DNA of 64,000 nucleotides from Allacma fusca (GCA_947179485.1 OX359246.1:10602001-10666000); one strand, 5' to 3'; positions 11,719-23,998 are shown, numbered from the stretch's first letter. The notes: a model not told the origin generated them from the letters alone. Program-made: numbers and translations.

Positions 11719-13272
11719 TTTAAAAAGTGATGTACATATGTGCACTGGTATAGACTAATTACTGATATGACGCTTAGAATTTTCTCTACTGAAGTGTTCC
11801 AACAAGTATCGCAATATGAGTATGGCCATGAAACTACGTTTTCCGATTTTTCTCAGAGACGTTTTGGCAATTTCCAAGTTCTTCTTTTTGGGGCAGTGTG
11901 GAGCACGTCACAGCAACCTTTGGCTCGTGTGGTGCTTCCAGGTTTGTGTTTGCATGATATTGGAGTAACCTGAATTAAAACAGGTAGGTGAAATAATGTC
12001 TAATAAATTTTATAGGAACTGCCTTGGCAGATGTGATCGTGTAGCATAAATTCTCCCGATAAAGATCAAGATATTAATTTAATATCTCACCGAAGTTGAA
12101 ATATATAGTCGATATATGTATAAATCGAGATATATATCAATATATCACGAGGTCTGTTAAGGTGTGCCATGTGACGTTAGAGAGCTTTTACGTAACACCA
12201 GAACGTCCCACATTACCTGTTTTAGCAATAATTGTATGTACATGCGTAAATTATTTATTGAAGGACTTCCGCTTCTTTAAAAATAAATGTTTCCCAGACA
12301 CAATGAAAGGAATAAATTTAACAAGTGCAGGCATCACGTGCTGGAGAGATGTAACTTGTAATATACATATAAGGCATTCAGACAGGCAATTTTGGCAAAA
12401 CTGCTAATTTGTGTTTACCTTGGTTTCACATTTAAAAGAATTTATTTCGTTGGACAATTGGTAATTTCCAGTGAGGAAAATTCAGTGTCATAGAACTATA
12501 CGCTATAAAATGGTTGTATACGAGTTGAACATACAGATAAAGGCTGGGAGGAATTATTTCATGCCAGATTTGGCAGTCATTAATATGCATAATTATATCA
12601 AACCACCATATATAGAGTATCCTTTTTTATTTTTTCCCAAACCCTCTATCTCATACTAGGAATAACGAGACAAAATGTGTTTTCCGTATTTGATACAAAA
12701 TCTTTTCCACATTTTTCAATTTTCAGCATTTGCTCAAAACACGCCAAAAACTGAGGTCTCAGTCCTGAAGAACATGAAGCAAAGTTTATATTTGAGGATT
12801 ACTGGCATTACAAATCCGTGTTCACCCGCAATATTTGTTCTGAAGTTTGAGAACAAGTTTGAAAACATTTTTGGAATGTTTTAAAACGTTATAATAAAAA
12901 TATAAATATTGTTTGTTTCAGTCTTGGTTCACATTCCTAGATCCTGTTTTGGACCTACGATACATATTAGGCTCAAATGTGTCACCACGAAATTTGCAAC
13001 AAGACAAGCGGTTTGACAGATGTTTATTAAAAACGGACCGTCCTTGAAAAATGTCAAGGCTAGAAACTATTCTTTCCGTATCTTTGCCCCTGAATATTAA
13101 GAGTGGGATTGTGATGAATTAATTCATTTTATGAAGCCGAGGGGAAGATTATCTCTTGGAACCATTTATATGATAAAATTTTTTTTAAAGTAGATAAGAT
13201 TTTAGTACAATCGTTTTTACATACCAGTAAATAGAATCGGCTTGAAATTCTGGATTAGTCAACGTACATATA
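11719..13272. repeat. Upstream block of copy B, duplicated upstream of copy E
   Basis: Matches run to 37538-38225, then resume at 42236-42551 and 47884-48240. The breaks correspond to insertions in the other copy. TTTTCCAC at 12703-12710 is the intact target of the 42552-47883 element. Frames such as 12096-12407 are not kept open in the paralogue. Confidence 0.75.
11795..11808 (-). promoter_or_regulatory. Shared promoter-like motif of copy B
   Basis: TACTTGTTGGAACA about 77 bp before the ATG, followed by CTTCAGTAGAG, which contains an arthropod initiator-like TCAGT. Confidence 0.45.
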
Positions 13273-13473
13273 CACTGGGGTGCATTAGTGTTGGAACAAC
13301 GTAAACTCTGAGACTCAGGGTCTAAATAAGCTTGGAGTTTAGTACGTATCTATAGTGTTTTTGCTTGCTTTTATTTAGTTTTTTTGCTGATTTTTATCAT
13401 ATAAATGACTCCAAGCTTATTTAGACCCTGAGTCTCAGAGTTTACGTTGTTCCAAGACTAATGCACCCCAGTG
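13273..13473. mobile_element. Tc1/mariner-like foldback MITE
   Basis: TA at 13271-13272 and 13474-13475 flanks inverted ends CACTGGGGTGCATTAGT and ACTAATGCACCCCAGTG. The inverted arms extend about 65 bp each with very few mismatches, leaving a central spacer of only about 70 bp. A TA target is typical of Tc1/mariner-class elements. There is no coding capacity. Confidence 0.7.
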
Positions 13474-14657
13474 TATATATTATATTATTACAATTATACT
13501 TTACATTAATTATTCAAAAAAAATTTAATATATCTTGTCAAATAAATAGATAATTAATTTAGAATTGTTTAATTGCACTTTGATGCATAGCTATATTAAA
13601 TGAACAATTGACAAATGATTGTTGAGGTTTCCATAAATAAAAGGAAGACTCAACTCCTTGTAACTTAATGATGAACGTAAATCACAATACATGTCGTGTT
13701 GGAGGAAAGCGGATACATTTAATTAAAAGCACATGATCGAATACGAATTCTATTAATTCTGATTCATTGAAAACAATATTTCCTGTCGTCAGGAATTTTT
13801 TTATCATGTCCCAATTTTCGGGATAAGACTTGGGACAGCCAGTAAATTCAATATCAGTAAGTAGTTGGAAGTTACAAAATTCTGGATTTGTAATTTCACA
13901 CCACATATATCAGGAAGTCATTATCCAAAGCATTATATTACATTTATATAAATATATATAGGTGGTAAAATTATGGGATTCATCAAATATTTACAATTTA
14001 TTGTCACAATAGTCCTCTCATCTCGAAAAGTCCATAGAAGGAGGGATGGTCAAAAGGATGGTATGTATTAGAATCCAATAATAATTAATAATTCCCATAT
14101 ATTTTGTTAAAAGCACTGCTTTGGAAAAACTTTTGACGGCCGTTGAAGAAGTTTTTTTCCAATTATTTATTTCTTATTATAGAACGCTTTTTCCTCTTCT
14201 CACATCACATTCTCTGCTGATTGCGAAGTGTTAGGTAGCCTGTATACGGAGCGAAAGAGAATTGGTACCCAACTCTCCAAGATCTCAAGAATTTATCGGT
14301 GTATTAAGTAAATGTCGAAAGCAGTTTCTTAGGATTTGAATAAACAACTTGAACAATGGAAGTGTTCATGAATATTTTTATTGTAAATTATAATAATTAT
14401 TATATTTTATGTTAATATATGTATTATTACAATTCTTAGGGATGAATTAGGGTGATATGAACTTTCTATTATAACATAAAAGCACTAGAAGGTTAGATTA
14501 CGTTAGGACTACGGCATGCATGAAACTAAATTCACCATATTAGATAGAAGAGGAAAATACTCAAAGGAAGAAACAGCAAAGTTTTAGAATACAAAATGAT
14601 CATAAGATAATATCTGTCATTTTTCGTTTCCACTGAGCTGTCAAACAACAAAGTGTT
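13474..14657. repeat. Block between copies B and C, duplicated at 48330-49448
   Basis: The block follows 48330-49448 closely. It contains a minus-strand 74-codon frame (13682-13906) with a PENWDMIKKFLTTGN segment. The paralogue has substitutions and stops in that frame. It may be a decayed exon of an unknown gene; I cannot name it. Confidence 0.55.
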
Positions 14658-15610
14658 TTAGCCATAAACAGTCACAGGTTTGAATTGATCACTGGCGGCG
14701 CCACCATACCAGGGAGGCAGGGGTCGGATTTTTGTAAATCTCCCTGGAAGACTTTTTTCATTTTCCCTGCTGGCCATAATGTCCCTGTTCGGAGGTTTGA
14801 CAAAATAATTTTCGTAATCCCTGCTGAAAAAAAGGTCAACAAATTTGAAAATCCCTGCTGCCAAAAAATCATTTTCGTAAAACACCTCAACAATTTCAAA
14901 AATCCCTGCTGACAAAAATTGTTTTCAATAAAACACCTCAACAATTTCGAAAATCCCTGCCAAAAATATGTCAGCAGATTTGCAAATCCCTGTTTGCAAT
15001 CCCGTTTGAAAATTTCCCTGCTGAACGTTTTTTTCCCTGGGAAGATTCTTCCCGTCTTCCCACATAATTCCGACCCCTGCAGGGAGGAAGCTGATCAGAA
15101 TCAATTGTGCGCAATAGTTTTGGGATCCAAGTACTCTTCTGGGTTCCCACAATCTCTATCCGTTCTAATGCACTTCCCAAAATTGGTTTGGCTAGATGTA
15201 TAAACTGGGAAGCAACTGCGTTGACTTAGAAAACAAAGTTAATTCATGTTATACTTTTACGAACATATTTGTACATTACTCCAATCCTTAGCATTTCCTT
15301 CATAATAATCAGATTTTAATACATCAAGTAAAAACCAATGTTTACCATCGGCTGTCCACCAAATCGGAGAAAAAATAAGGTTTATTGTTACTTGGTGCAT
15401 GCATGGTTTTAAGCTAAAGCCTTCCCAATCGGCTCTAATTGCGCTTTGCGCTATCCGAGGCACCCAACTCGCTCTCATTAAAAAATACGATTGGCCCATG
15501 TTCTAATCGTCGAAAGAACGTTTCGATGTGGGCATTAAGATTTTTCAAATCTTTGCCTCCTTTCTCCACAAATGGACCTATGGGCCACTTCCCTATCTCA
15601 AATACAAACA
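14658..15610 (-). pseudogene. SEC14/CRAL-TRIO-like pseudogene, copy C
   Basis: Exon 5 (14658-15224) would be the standard 197 bp but is split by a 362-bp MITE plus its 8-bp duplication. The break falls in the LPPW codons. Exon 4 is almost gone: only a GTTTACCAT donor-side remnant survives near 15341-15349. Exon 3 (15392-15610) keeps FVFEIGKWPIG and FNESELGAS, then shifts frame at about 15440 and hits TAG. Exons 1 and 2 are absent; unrelated repeated sequence (15620-15960) starts just beyond exon 3. Its closest relative is copy F, which is intact. Confidence 0.85.
14718..15079. mobile_element. hAT-type MITE, CAGGGATTTT family, copy 2 (in exon 5 of copy C)
   Basis: Target duplication CAGGGAGG at 14710-14717 and 15080-15087. 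The ends begin CAGGGGTCGGA and finish TCCGACCCCTG. Copy F (about 49498-49509) keeps the uninterrupted ACCAGGGAGGAAG site. The interior is repeated AATCCCTGC words, the complement of GCAGGGATT. Confidence 0.9.
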
Positions 15611-15619
15611 CTGACCTTG

Positions 15620-15960
15620 ACTTTAGGCATTTGTAGCATGGAATGAAAAAAGAAGTCAAGTAATTGTTTTTCAATACAATGTTTGTCCGTCTTGTTGCTG
15701 ACTTTTGGAGTTCCCAGTCATGGGTCCCTAAAGCAGCACTTGGTAGGATTTCGGTGGTCTCATTAATTTTTATCGATGCTTTTACCTGGATTTCTATTTG
15801 AGATTTTAACGAGTTAAATTCTCTGGTTAACAAAGTATTCCAATCTCTCATTGAAGAATGTAGAGACAGACAGTTTCACCTTGTGGCCTTTCCCTTTTCT
15901 TATTTTTTTCTATAAACAAAAATGAATCATTGACGCACTAAGGACTGATGATCATCATTC
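15620..15960 (-). repeat. Unidentified repeat with a conserved reading frame
   Basis: It matches 53766-54125. On the minus strand both copies keep an open frame containing MRDWxTLLTxE, KSQIExQVK, RRTNI and FFIPCYK segments. The frame is 126 codons at 53740-54120 and part of the frame ending at 15435 here. It may be coding sequence of an unrecognised mobile element. Here it abuts exon 3 of pseudogene C, probably marking the insertion or deletion that removed exons 1 and 2. Confidence 0.45.
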
Positions 15961-16235
15961 AGGCTAAATACTGTTTCATTACATACGATTTTGAAATTGT
16001 TGAAATTATAAATTGGGAATCAAATATTCTGCTACTTCTGTATTAGCTAACAAGGAGAATTTGGTGAAATACCCAGTACATTGAGAGATGTTAGATTTGA
16101 CTCAAGTAAACAGCAAAACTGATAGACCATTCGGGTGAGAGGACACCCGGCTTAGACTAGCATGATTACTGCCGTTTGTGTTGACCAATTAGGACCAAGC
16201 AGAATGTAAATGCAGTGAAGGCTTATAGTCTGTTG

Positions 16236-17161
16236 CAGTCATGGGCAATTGGTTTTCCTTGCCTTTAACATTGCCTTGAAAATTAAACACAATGGCACCT
16301 GCCTTTGCGCCTTCCCTGCATTATATTTTGAAATTTCCCCTTATACAAAAAGTAGATTATTTTTGTGCCTTCCTTGCCTTTTTGTACAATTTCAAAATGC
16401 CTTGTCTAACCTTAAATGCCCTTTTTGTTCGAAAATAGGCGTATTCCGACTTATTTTGAGTGTAAATTTTAAATACATTGAGTGTAAAAATGATTCATTT
16501 TGACCTTCTAATTATTATCAGCGGGGAACTTACCAAATGGTTCATAGAGTTGTCCACCCTTGCCGGGCACTATACTTCAATGGCGCCGATTCTTCGCATT
16601 GGAGACATTTTAAAATTCCTCCAGATTTATCTTTTGACGTTTCAACAAACTGGAAGTATTTCACTAGATCTTCTCTCACTTTGAGCTCTTTAATCTTTTA
16701 CTTAGGCATTTCAGAAATTGGTAAAGCATGGTTTCACAAACGCTGACAGAGAAGTTAAAAATTCACATCCCTTCCACTGAGTTAGAGAGCCGTCGAATTT
16801 AATGGAAATATGCAATAACGTCTCGCGAAGTATCGTTTTATTGCTTTGCTAACGTGGTCGTCTCAATGGTATGTACATATGTATGTCAAACGTGTTCACT
16901 GCTATTTATGTTTCTTTCTTGCCGTCAGATGTACTCGCAATGCAATTTTTGATCCTTACCTTAATCCTTAGCATAATTTGAGCCTTCCTATAACCTTGCC
17001 TTTAATACCAAATTTTTCAAGCCTTTCTACTGAATATCTTTGTTCGTTTATAAAATTTTAAGCCTTCCTTTCTCCTTGCCTTCATTGTAGAAGTTCCTGA
17101 ATGCCTTCCTTCCTTTTTGCCTTATTCCAAGGCCTTACCCAAGGCAAGGTGCCCACGACTG
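16236..17161. mobile_element. hAT-type MITE, CCTTGCCTT family
   Basis: Ends CAGTCATGGGCA and TGCCCACGACTG, with target duplication GTCTGTTG at 16228-16235 and 17162-17169. The paralogous site at 8352-8359 is empty. The interior iterates CCTTGCCTTT-like words near both ends. The middle (about 16470-16960) is unlike the rest and may be a further insertion. Confidence 0.88.
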
Positions 17162-17640
17162 GTCTGTTGCTTTACTGCTAGTGGTGACATTTCTCTTCTC
17201 CTGATGCAATGCCCGGATGTCATTTGCACGAAAATACTCGGACGCCCGATAACCATTAAAACACACTGTTGCAGCGAAAGTCACGAAGTTTTGAATATTT
17301 ATGAATATCGGATATTGTATTACCCGGTTACAGTACATATATTTTTGTTAGCAGTCTGAAAAAAAAAATGGGTCGAAAAATAATTCTTTCATGCATATAT
17401 TTCTTCATCAGTCATTATTCACGCAACGCAAAGTTAATTATTACTGTAGATGACGCCTTGAGTAGAAAAAATTGCAACAATATATTAAATACTTTAAGAA
17501 ACTTGTAAGATTATAGTATCGCTAATATTCAGGGATGTCAACGATTAATAATCACGATTAATGATTAACGATTAATGATTACTAATTATTAATCATCAAT
17601 CGTTAATTTAGTAAGCTTGGATTTTTTGAAATAATTTTAA

Positions 17641-17990
17641 TTGTAATCATCAATTAACCGTTTTCAAAAATCAATCATCAATTGTAATCATTAATTAACC
17701 GTTTTCAAAAATCAATTATCAATTGTAATAATCAATTAACCGTTTTCAAGAATCAATTATCAATTTTAATCATCAATTAACCGTTTTCAAGAATCAATTA
17801 TCAATTGTAATCATCAATTAGCCGTTTTCAAGAATCAATCATCAATTGTTATCATCAATTTACCGTTTTCAAGAATCAATCATCAATTGTAATCATCAAT
17901 TAACCGTTTTCAAGAATCAATCATCAATTGTTATCATCAATTTACCGTTTTCAAGAATCAATCATCAATTGTTATCATTAATAATTATCA
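17641..17990. repeat. Tandem array of about 41-bp units (left arm of MITE)
   Basis: About eight units, each containing AATCATCAATTAACCG then TTTTCAAGAATCAAT. It lies inside the hAT-type element. Confidence 0.85.
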
Positions 17991-17999
17991 ATCGTCCAG

Positions 18000-19390
18000 T
18001 TTGTAATGGAGGGCAGTTTCTTCGAACTGGGATACCCAGACCTTGACGGAAGATTTTCCATCAAAGGTCGGAAGATCCGAAAGGATCTGGGACATTGCTA
18101 CGTGGGACATGGTTTTTTAAGTGGGAGTGTGGTGGGTGAATAATAATATGCTTGGCAGCGAGAGGTAGTCAAGGGAACTGGCAACTACCACCGATGGGAA
18201 AAGAAGAAAATGGGTAATGTGGGGATATAGGAGGGAATTAGAAATTTACCAAATTATTTTCTTACCGTAAAAATGACGAAAAGGTAACACAGGAAATTTC
18301 TCCAGGGGAAGTTTTCTATACAGGAACAGAGAAGCTACCCCGCACCTTGTGAAAGTCGAGATGAGTTGAGGAGGAGAGGGAATAAAATGGTGAGGTCCGG
18401 AGATGAGTAGGGGAGTAATGTAATTAGTAACTTTTATTAAAATAAAGGTTGGGCTTAGTTAGGTATAAACACAAGTATAATTATTAAGTATAATCTCCAA
18501 CAATAATAATTCGTAAGCAGTAAATATAAATAAGAGATAATATTCTCAGGGTCGCGAAGAAAACCAAAGTATGGAAAATTATGGAAAACTGAAGAGGGAT
18601 GAGACACAATGTCGCTGTCTTGGTCGGTGGAGAGAGAGTGTCTTTATAAATATAATAATTCTTCATCTAGGATAACATTTCATAGCATCTTATCTAGCAT
18701 ATTAATGTAGCCAATAAAAATAGATATTTTACAATAGAAATAGTATCATCAATAATAAGTACATGAATAAATAACAAATAAGTACAATGAGTATTTCCAT
18801 AGCGACATACGAAAAGCTCTGTATGCTTAAGCATGCAGAGCAAGGTAACTTTGGATGTCGGAAACTTACGTTAACCTTATTTCCTATATTTAACATTAGC
18901 AAGGATGTCTGTAAGTGAAGACGAGCCCCTCTGCAGCCTCCAGACACACGCTAACTTACACTATCGTTCCACCATGTATGTACCTAGCGGAGCGCCATTT
19001 GTTTACATGACGTTCCCAGCGTAGGTACGTTGGCCGACAAGGGCCGTGCGCGGCGTACGTCCCGAGCCGATTTATAATATATAATACGGAATTTGAAATA
19101 TTTTTCAATAATTTGTCTCGCCTGGTGATGTTAGACGCGTCAAGCCCAAAATCATGCGCATTATAAACTTGTAAAAAAACAATTTACTTTAAAAAGATAC
19201 TGGTTACCATATAAAATAATTATTTTTGTTGCTGCACCATATGCAGTTACTACTTACTACAAGTTCGTAGCAATGATCTGATATTTCTTATTTTGTTTAA
19301 TCAATCTAAGTCTCACAAATTGAAGTTAAAATTTATTTTAAGACTATCAAAATATAATCTATATCATATGTAAAACGCAGGTGACGTCTG
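18000..19390 (+). mobile_element. LTR-retrotransposon-like remnant inside a MITE
   Basis: After a purine-rich stretch (GATGAGTAGGGGAGTAA) a segment begins TGTAATTAG at about 18418. A later part, about 18840-19060, matches 38741-38960 closely. Shared stretches are GGATGTCGGAAA, AGCAAGGATG and TACCTAGCGGAGCGCCATT. Both copies are in the same orientation. This would fit an internal 3' end plus an LTR, but no second LTR, target duplication or coding domain was found. Confidence 0.35.
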
Positions 19391-19419
19391 TCCGTTCTGA
19401 ACGATCATTATCATTCATA

Positions 19420-19760
19420 ATTGTAATCGACAATTAAATATTTTGTTAAAAGAAAATCGTTAATTGCAATCCTCAATTAATTAATTTTTGAAAATAATCG
19501 TTAATCGTTATCCTCAATTAATTCATTTTCGAAAATAATCGTTAATTGTAATCATCAAAGAAAATTATTTTCGAAGTAATCGTTAATTGTAATCAACAAT
19601 GAAAATTATTTTCGAAGTAATCGTTAATTGTAATCAACAATGAAAATTATCTTTAAAGTAATCGTTAATTGTAATCATCAGTGAAAACTATTTCTAAAGT
19701 AATCGTTAATTGTAATCATCAGTGAAAAATATTTTAAAAGTAATCGTTAATCGTAATTAT
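19420..19760. repeat. Tandem array of about 41-bp units (right arm of MITE)
   Basis: Units read AATCGTTAATTGTAATCATC followed by a variable A/T-rich half. The period equals that of the left array, and the AATTGTAATCATCA part is shared in the same orientation. Confidence 0.75.
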
Positions 19761-20514
19761 TAATTAGTAGTTATAAGCCCATTAATCATTAATTGTAATT
19801 ATAAATTCTTTTTGTTTTCGAAGTAATCGTTAATCGTTAATTGTAATCACAAAATTGGAAATTGACATCCCTGCTAATATTAGTAAACAGTAAAGTAGTA
19901 AATTAGTATCGGATTAAAGCTGATAAGAGGGAAGAGTTGTGACTCTTTCTTATAGTGCAGGAAGCAAAATTAGCTGAAACACCTTTGGAGTTAGATACGC
20001 ATGCTTTTCATATGACCGAAGATTTCTTCGAAATTTCAGCTCCTATCGCAAGCGTTACTGATGTTACAGAAAGCGCTGCTATTCCTGACATCAAATATTA
20101 TAAAAAAATAATTGATTGACAATTTACAGCTGAAACTTTGATTTCCCTTATCCCCTAAATAATCCTGACTTAGCTTTTCATTCTTGTCTCCTGCAACACG
20201 TACATAGAATTTTGTGTGGACTTAGAACTGGAACGCAGTATTAGTGTCACTTAGATGTAACAAATCTCGAGTAACCTGAAAATGATTTGTTAAATCAACG
20301 ATAATTTTTTGTCAAATTGCTTGATATCAAATAATTGTAGACAGCTTTTCATTTCATATTATCTACGGAGATCAAACTGCGAATTATTGAGTGCAAGTAT
20401 GATTGATATCATGCGCTGTTATAAGCTGACAAAAGAAATTACATAGTTTATCAACAAAATGACTAGAGTAATAATAAAAGTCTGGAATGCCGATTATCAC
20501 TTAATATTAAATTA

Positions 20515-22325
20515 CTAGTAAAAGCCCTGCTCCGCAGGGAGATTTGCTTGCCGTCTTGGTTTGTTGTAACATATTAAAACCGGCGTGATAATAGTCTAGA
20601 TAGATAGCAGAATAAAAGCCAATTAAAATGCTAAAAATCGATGAACGCTTGAAAAAATCATGGTTGAGCGCACTGTGGAACTTCACACTAAGGCCCTTGT
20701 GCATGTCCCATGTTTGATCCCTAGACCGCGGCTGGGAGTTGGTCCCGCATACATTTTTACAAATCAGTAAATTTACCGACTAAAAACTATCTTAAAACAA
20801 TATTTTTTGTAAACGTTTCATTTCTGTCATCAAGTATTTTGCTTTGATGCTTAGTGTCGACAATTTTTACTTTAGCGTTCCTTCTAATTATATGTAGCTC
20901 TGCAAAGTTTATAATATTTCGGGCTTCACACAATAAACTCTTTAAATACCAGTCCATTCACCCAGTAGTTCCCCCTGATCCTCATTTTTGTCGACATATA
21001 GTTTTTACACTGTATTGAGAGGTCTCTCTAAAAAATTCTACATAGAGCTGACCATGAGTGAACGGTTTTGATAACCAAATGCCTACTTCCCTATAAAACA
21101 AACGGGTATCACCCTCATTTGAAATTAGTGTAACTTGGGAAAGAAACATGGTGTCCCCTTCCGCCCTTCCTGTTAAAACCCTAGCGAATATAAGATTCTC
21201 TTTGAGCGGATCAAGCCACTACCTACGTCGGTAGATAACTTCCATTTCCCAATAACAACACCAACAGTATAACTACTTGATCCGCTAGTATTAAAGTTAT
21301 ATTGCTGAAGTGATTTTTTTATCGAATATTTTTTAAATAATCATGTTTGATTCTGAAATATAATTTCGTATGACTATAATCTATTACACCACTTCTTTAA
21401 ATACACAATTATTTGTGTAGGTTCCTTCACCTTTCTGCAGTGTCATTTACAATGATCTTAATCTTTATTTTTGATTTTTCAAGAATGCAACAAACAATTG
21501 ACCATGTAAAAACATTGGCTTCGATACATAAATATCAACTGTTTCAAAACTTTTCCTTGAGAATTTTTCATCGTCACAACAAAGCTTACGTTAAATTATA
21601 GTAATTATTAAGAAAGCTCAAAGGTCTCACGTCGCAAGACCCTGGGACGGCTGACCGTGACAATGTCACCGCCCTTGCTACTGTATAATGCTTTAATAGT
21701 TTATTTTTTAAATTTGTTTAGAAATACTAATTTCAATGAGTGGGCCGTCTTGGTACTGAATGGCTGCCCGTGACTGAATTTCGCCGCCGTTGCTACTGTT
21801 TCCGGCTTTAATAATTCATTTTTTAATTAAAAACAATTTCTTTCTTTTAATTTGAAAGAGTGTGCCGTCTTGGTGGTAAATGGCTGCGGTGACAATGTCG
21901 CCGCCATCGCTACTGTATAACTCTTTAATAAATTATTCAAATTTTTAAAAAAAATTATTTTCATTTTCATTTTAGCGCGCGTAAAATTTCAAATCCGCAT
22001 TACACCAAGACAAAGACGAAGACTGTCCACTCTTTGAATTTAGTAGAGAGGATGCTTTTTTATTTTTTTGTGCTTTTTTACAATATATGCTTTTTTATTT
22101 TTTGTACTTATTCACGAAGATGTTTTTATATTTTTTGCTCTTTTTTAACAACATGCTTTTCTACTTTTTGTATTTATTTACGAAGATGTTTTTATATTTT
22201 TTGCTCTTTTTTAACAATATGCTCTTTTTTTTGTACTAATTTTTAAATTAGACGCAGCTTTCTTATTGGCTCGTAGATTTGGCGCGAAAATTCAAATGAA
22301 CATACTCACTCCATATAATATAAGA
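20515..22325 (-). mobile_element. Non-autonomous Helitron, copy 1
   Basis: On the minus strand it starts TCTTATATTATATGGAGTGA and ends with the hairpin CCCTGC-GGA-GCAGGG, ten bases, then CTAG. It sits between A and T, as Helitrons do. At about 20960-21240 (minus) it encodes a degenerate piece of a Helitron helicase C-terminus (VLTGRAEGDTMF, then HGQLYVEFF). The 1811-bp length fits the 43867-46342 copy once that copy's nested MITE is removed. Two further tandem modules are CGGCGACATTGTCACGG units (21655-21925) and TTTTTATATTTTTTGCTC units (22030-22240). ATCCCTAG at 20717-20724 is the empty site of that MITE. Confidence 0.9.
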
Positions 22326-22437
22326 TTAACAGCTAATATATTTTAAATAATATTTTTGAATAAATTAGCCGTTGGACCAAATAATAAACACAGGGACGAA
22401 TGCAAATCTAAGAAATGACGTAACAGGTACCGATTTT

Positions 22438-23616
22438 TCAGCCATAAACCGCCACAGGTTGAAAAGTGTCGTTCTCAGCGCCCCCATACCAGGGCGGAAG
22501 TTGATCAGCGTTAATTGTGCGTAACAACTTTGGGATCCACATAATCTTCTGGGTTCCCAAAACCTCTATCCGTTCTAGAGCACTCCCCAAAATTGGTTTG
22601 GCCAGGGCAATGAACTGTGAAGCCACTGCGTTGACTAAAAAATTAACGCAGATATTAGTTCCCCAGTGAATTAATCCTATACATTTTCACAAACTACAAA
22701 TCATAACGTACATTTTAAGTCAGCAAGCGTTTCCTCCACAATATTCAAAATTTGAAAGGCTTACCATTCAAATAGTACCCATATGCCAAACTGTCTTGAA
22801 GTCTTTGAAAGGCAGTAAAATGATGTAAAACAAACTGCACAGCTGGAAAATATATTAAATTAATTTTTGTTATAGTTAAAACGTCCAATATTTCACAAAT
22901 AAAACCAAATGCAAGATCTGTATAATAAAAACGTTTGTGCAATCTATTTTAAAATAAAATCAATTAACAAATACAATTATACAAAATCTCGAAAAATGAA
23001 TGCAGTTTATTGATATGTACTTGGGGCATGAATGAGCTGATTTAAGCTAAAGTCTTCCCAATCGATTATGACGACAGTGTCAGGAGCACCGATTTCACTC
23101 TCATTAAAAAATGCTCTTGATCCAATCTCTACTCTTCGGAAAAACTTCCTAATATGGTTATCCAGATCCTCCAAATCCTGACCTCCTTTCTCTACAAATG
23201 AACGTATTTTCCAGTTGCCGATCTCGAACACAAACACTGGAATACAAAATTACCCGTCAATTCAATCCAACTAGTGCATATAGTGCATACTCGATTTTAT
23301 GATTTTAAGTCAATCATGAGATGGAACTTATGGCTCACCTGGTCTCTTTTCTATGTCGAATCCACAGACATAGTACGGGAACTTTTCTAAGATCTTCTTT
23401 GGAGCCGTCCAATTATCCAGAAACGCATTTTGCTCCTGGAATTTCGTCAACAAGAATTAATCCCGTCAGAAGTACATTCATGAATAAAAACTAGTAATCA
23501 CGTCTTGGAATGTTTACCTCATTACTACGTGTTTTTGCATCTGCTGTTGCAAAGACTTGCTGGTATGAGATCCCTTGGAATGCCAATATAAAAATTAGAG
23601 CAAAACACTTGAACAT
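22438..23616 (-). CDS. SEC14/CRAL-TRIO-like secreted protein, copy D (chimeric)
   Basis: Exons 23518-23616, 23339-23435, 23021-23236, 22765-22842 and 22438-22634 give 228 residues with no breaks. The signal peptide begins MFKCFALIFI. The 5' flank, exons 1-2, introns 1-2 and the first two thirds of exon 3 (EIGNWKIRSF, VEIGSRAFFNESE) follow copy A. From the FNESE codons onward (IGAPDTVVIIDWEDFSL), introns 3-4, exons 4-5 and the 3' flank follow copy B. The switch lies in about 20 identical bases around 23092-23112. This is what an unequal crossover between A-type and B-type genes would leave. Exon 5 keeps NADQLPPWYGG. Confidence 0.87.
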
Positions 23617-23682
23617 TTTGAAAGATCCTGTGTAGTATTATTAGCTTTACTAATTTGGAGCTTACACTTCCTTCTGCGTCGA

Positions 23683-23696
23683 TGTTCCAACAAGTA
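23683..23696 (-). promoter_or_regulatory. Shared promoter-like motif of copy D
   Basis: TACTTGTTGGAACA followed by TCGACGCAGAAGGAAG, identical to copy A over this stretch. Confidence 0.45.
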
Positions 23697-23998
23697 TCTA
23701 TCAGCATGCTTCTAATATTATGTAGAGGCAGAGAAATTTTACAGGAGCGGGACTGACCCTGAATGGTATGTGACGGTATGCAGCACAAAAACACGGCATA
23801 TGTAGCTGAATACCAAGGTGGAGTAATAAAATAATTTTTATCCTGGTACTCAACTTTAATAAAGTTGTGCTGGCCTTTTGCGTTGCAGTGTTGTAATGTC
23901 TACTATGTATTACCATACCCCTCAACGTTTTTTACCCAGGATTGCTGTGAAACTCATCACATTATATTACGCCGACATGTAGCGTGGGAAATGTGAGA

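Larger units (their letters stand above)
17530..19873. mobile_element. hAT-type MITE, AATCATCAATT family, with internal insertion
   Basis: Ends CAGGGATGTCAA and TTGACATCCCTG, with target duplication CTAATATT at 17522-17529 and 19874-19881. Both ends carry arrays of about 41-bp units built of AATCATCAATT-type words. The middle (about 18000-19390) is foreign sequence with LTR-like features. The element splits the second copy of the small secreted-protein-like sequence (17369 onward and 19900-20118). Confidence 0.88.

Noticed and set aside
12096..12884. Plus-strand frames 12096-12407, 12471-12659 and 12675-12884
   Set aside because: The duplicated block at 38000-38225, 42236-42551 and 47884-48090 does not preserve these frames.
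17641..17990. CRISPR-like regular repeats
   Set aside because: The units are tandem with no unique spacers and lie inside a eukaryotic MITE.
22034..22246. 70-codon Phe/Cys-rich frame in the Helitron (also 43946-44158)
   Set aside because: Produced by TTTTTATTTTTTG low-complexity tandem units. It recurs because the Helitron recurs.
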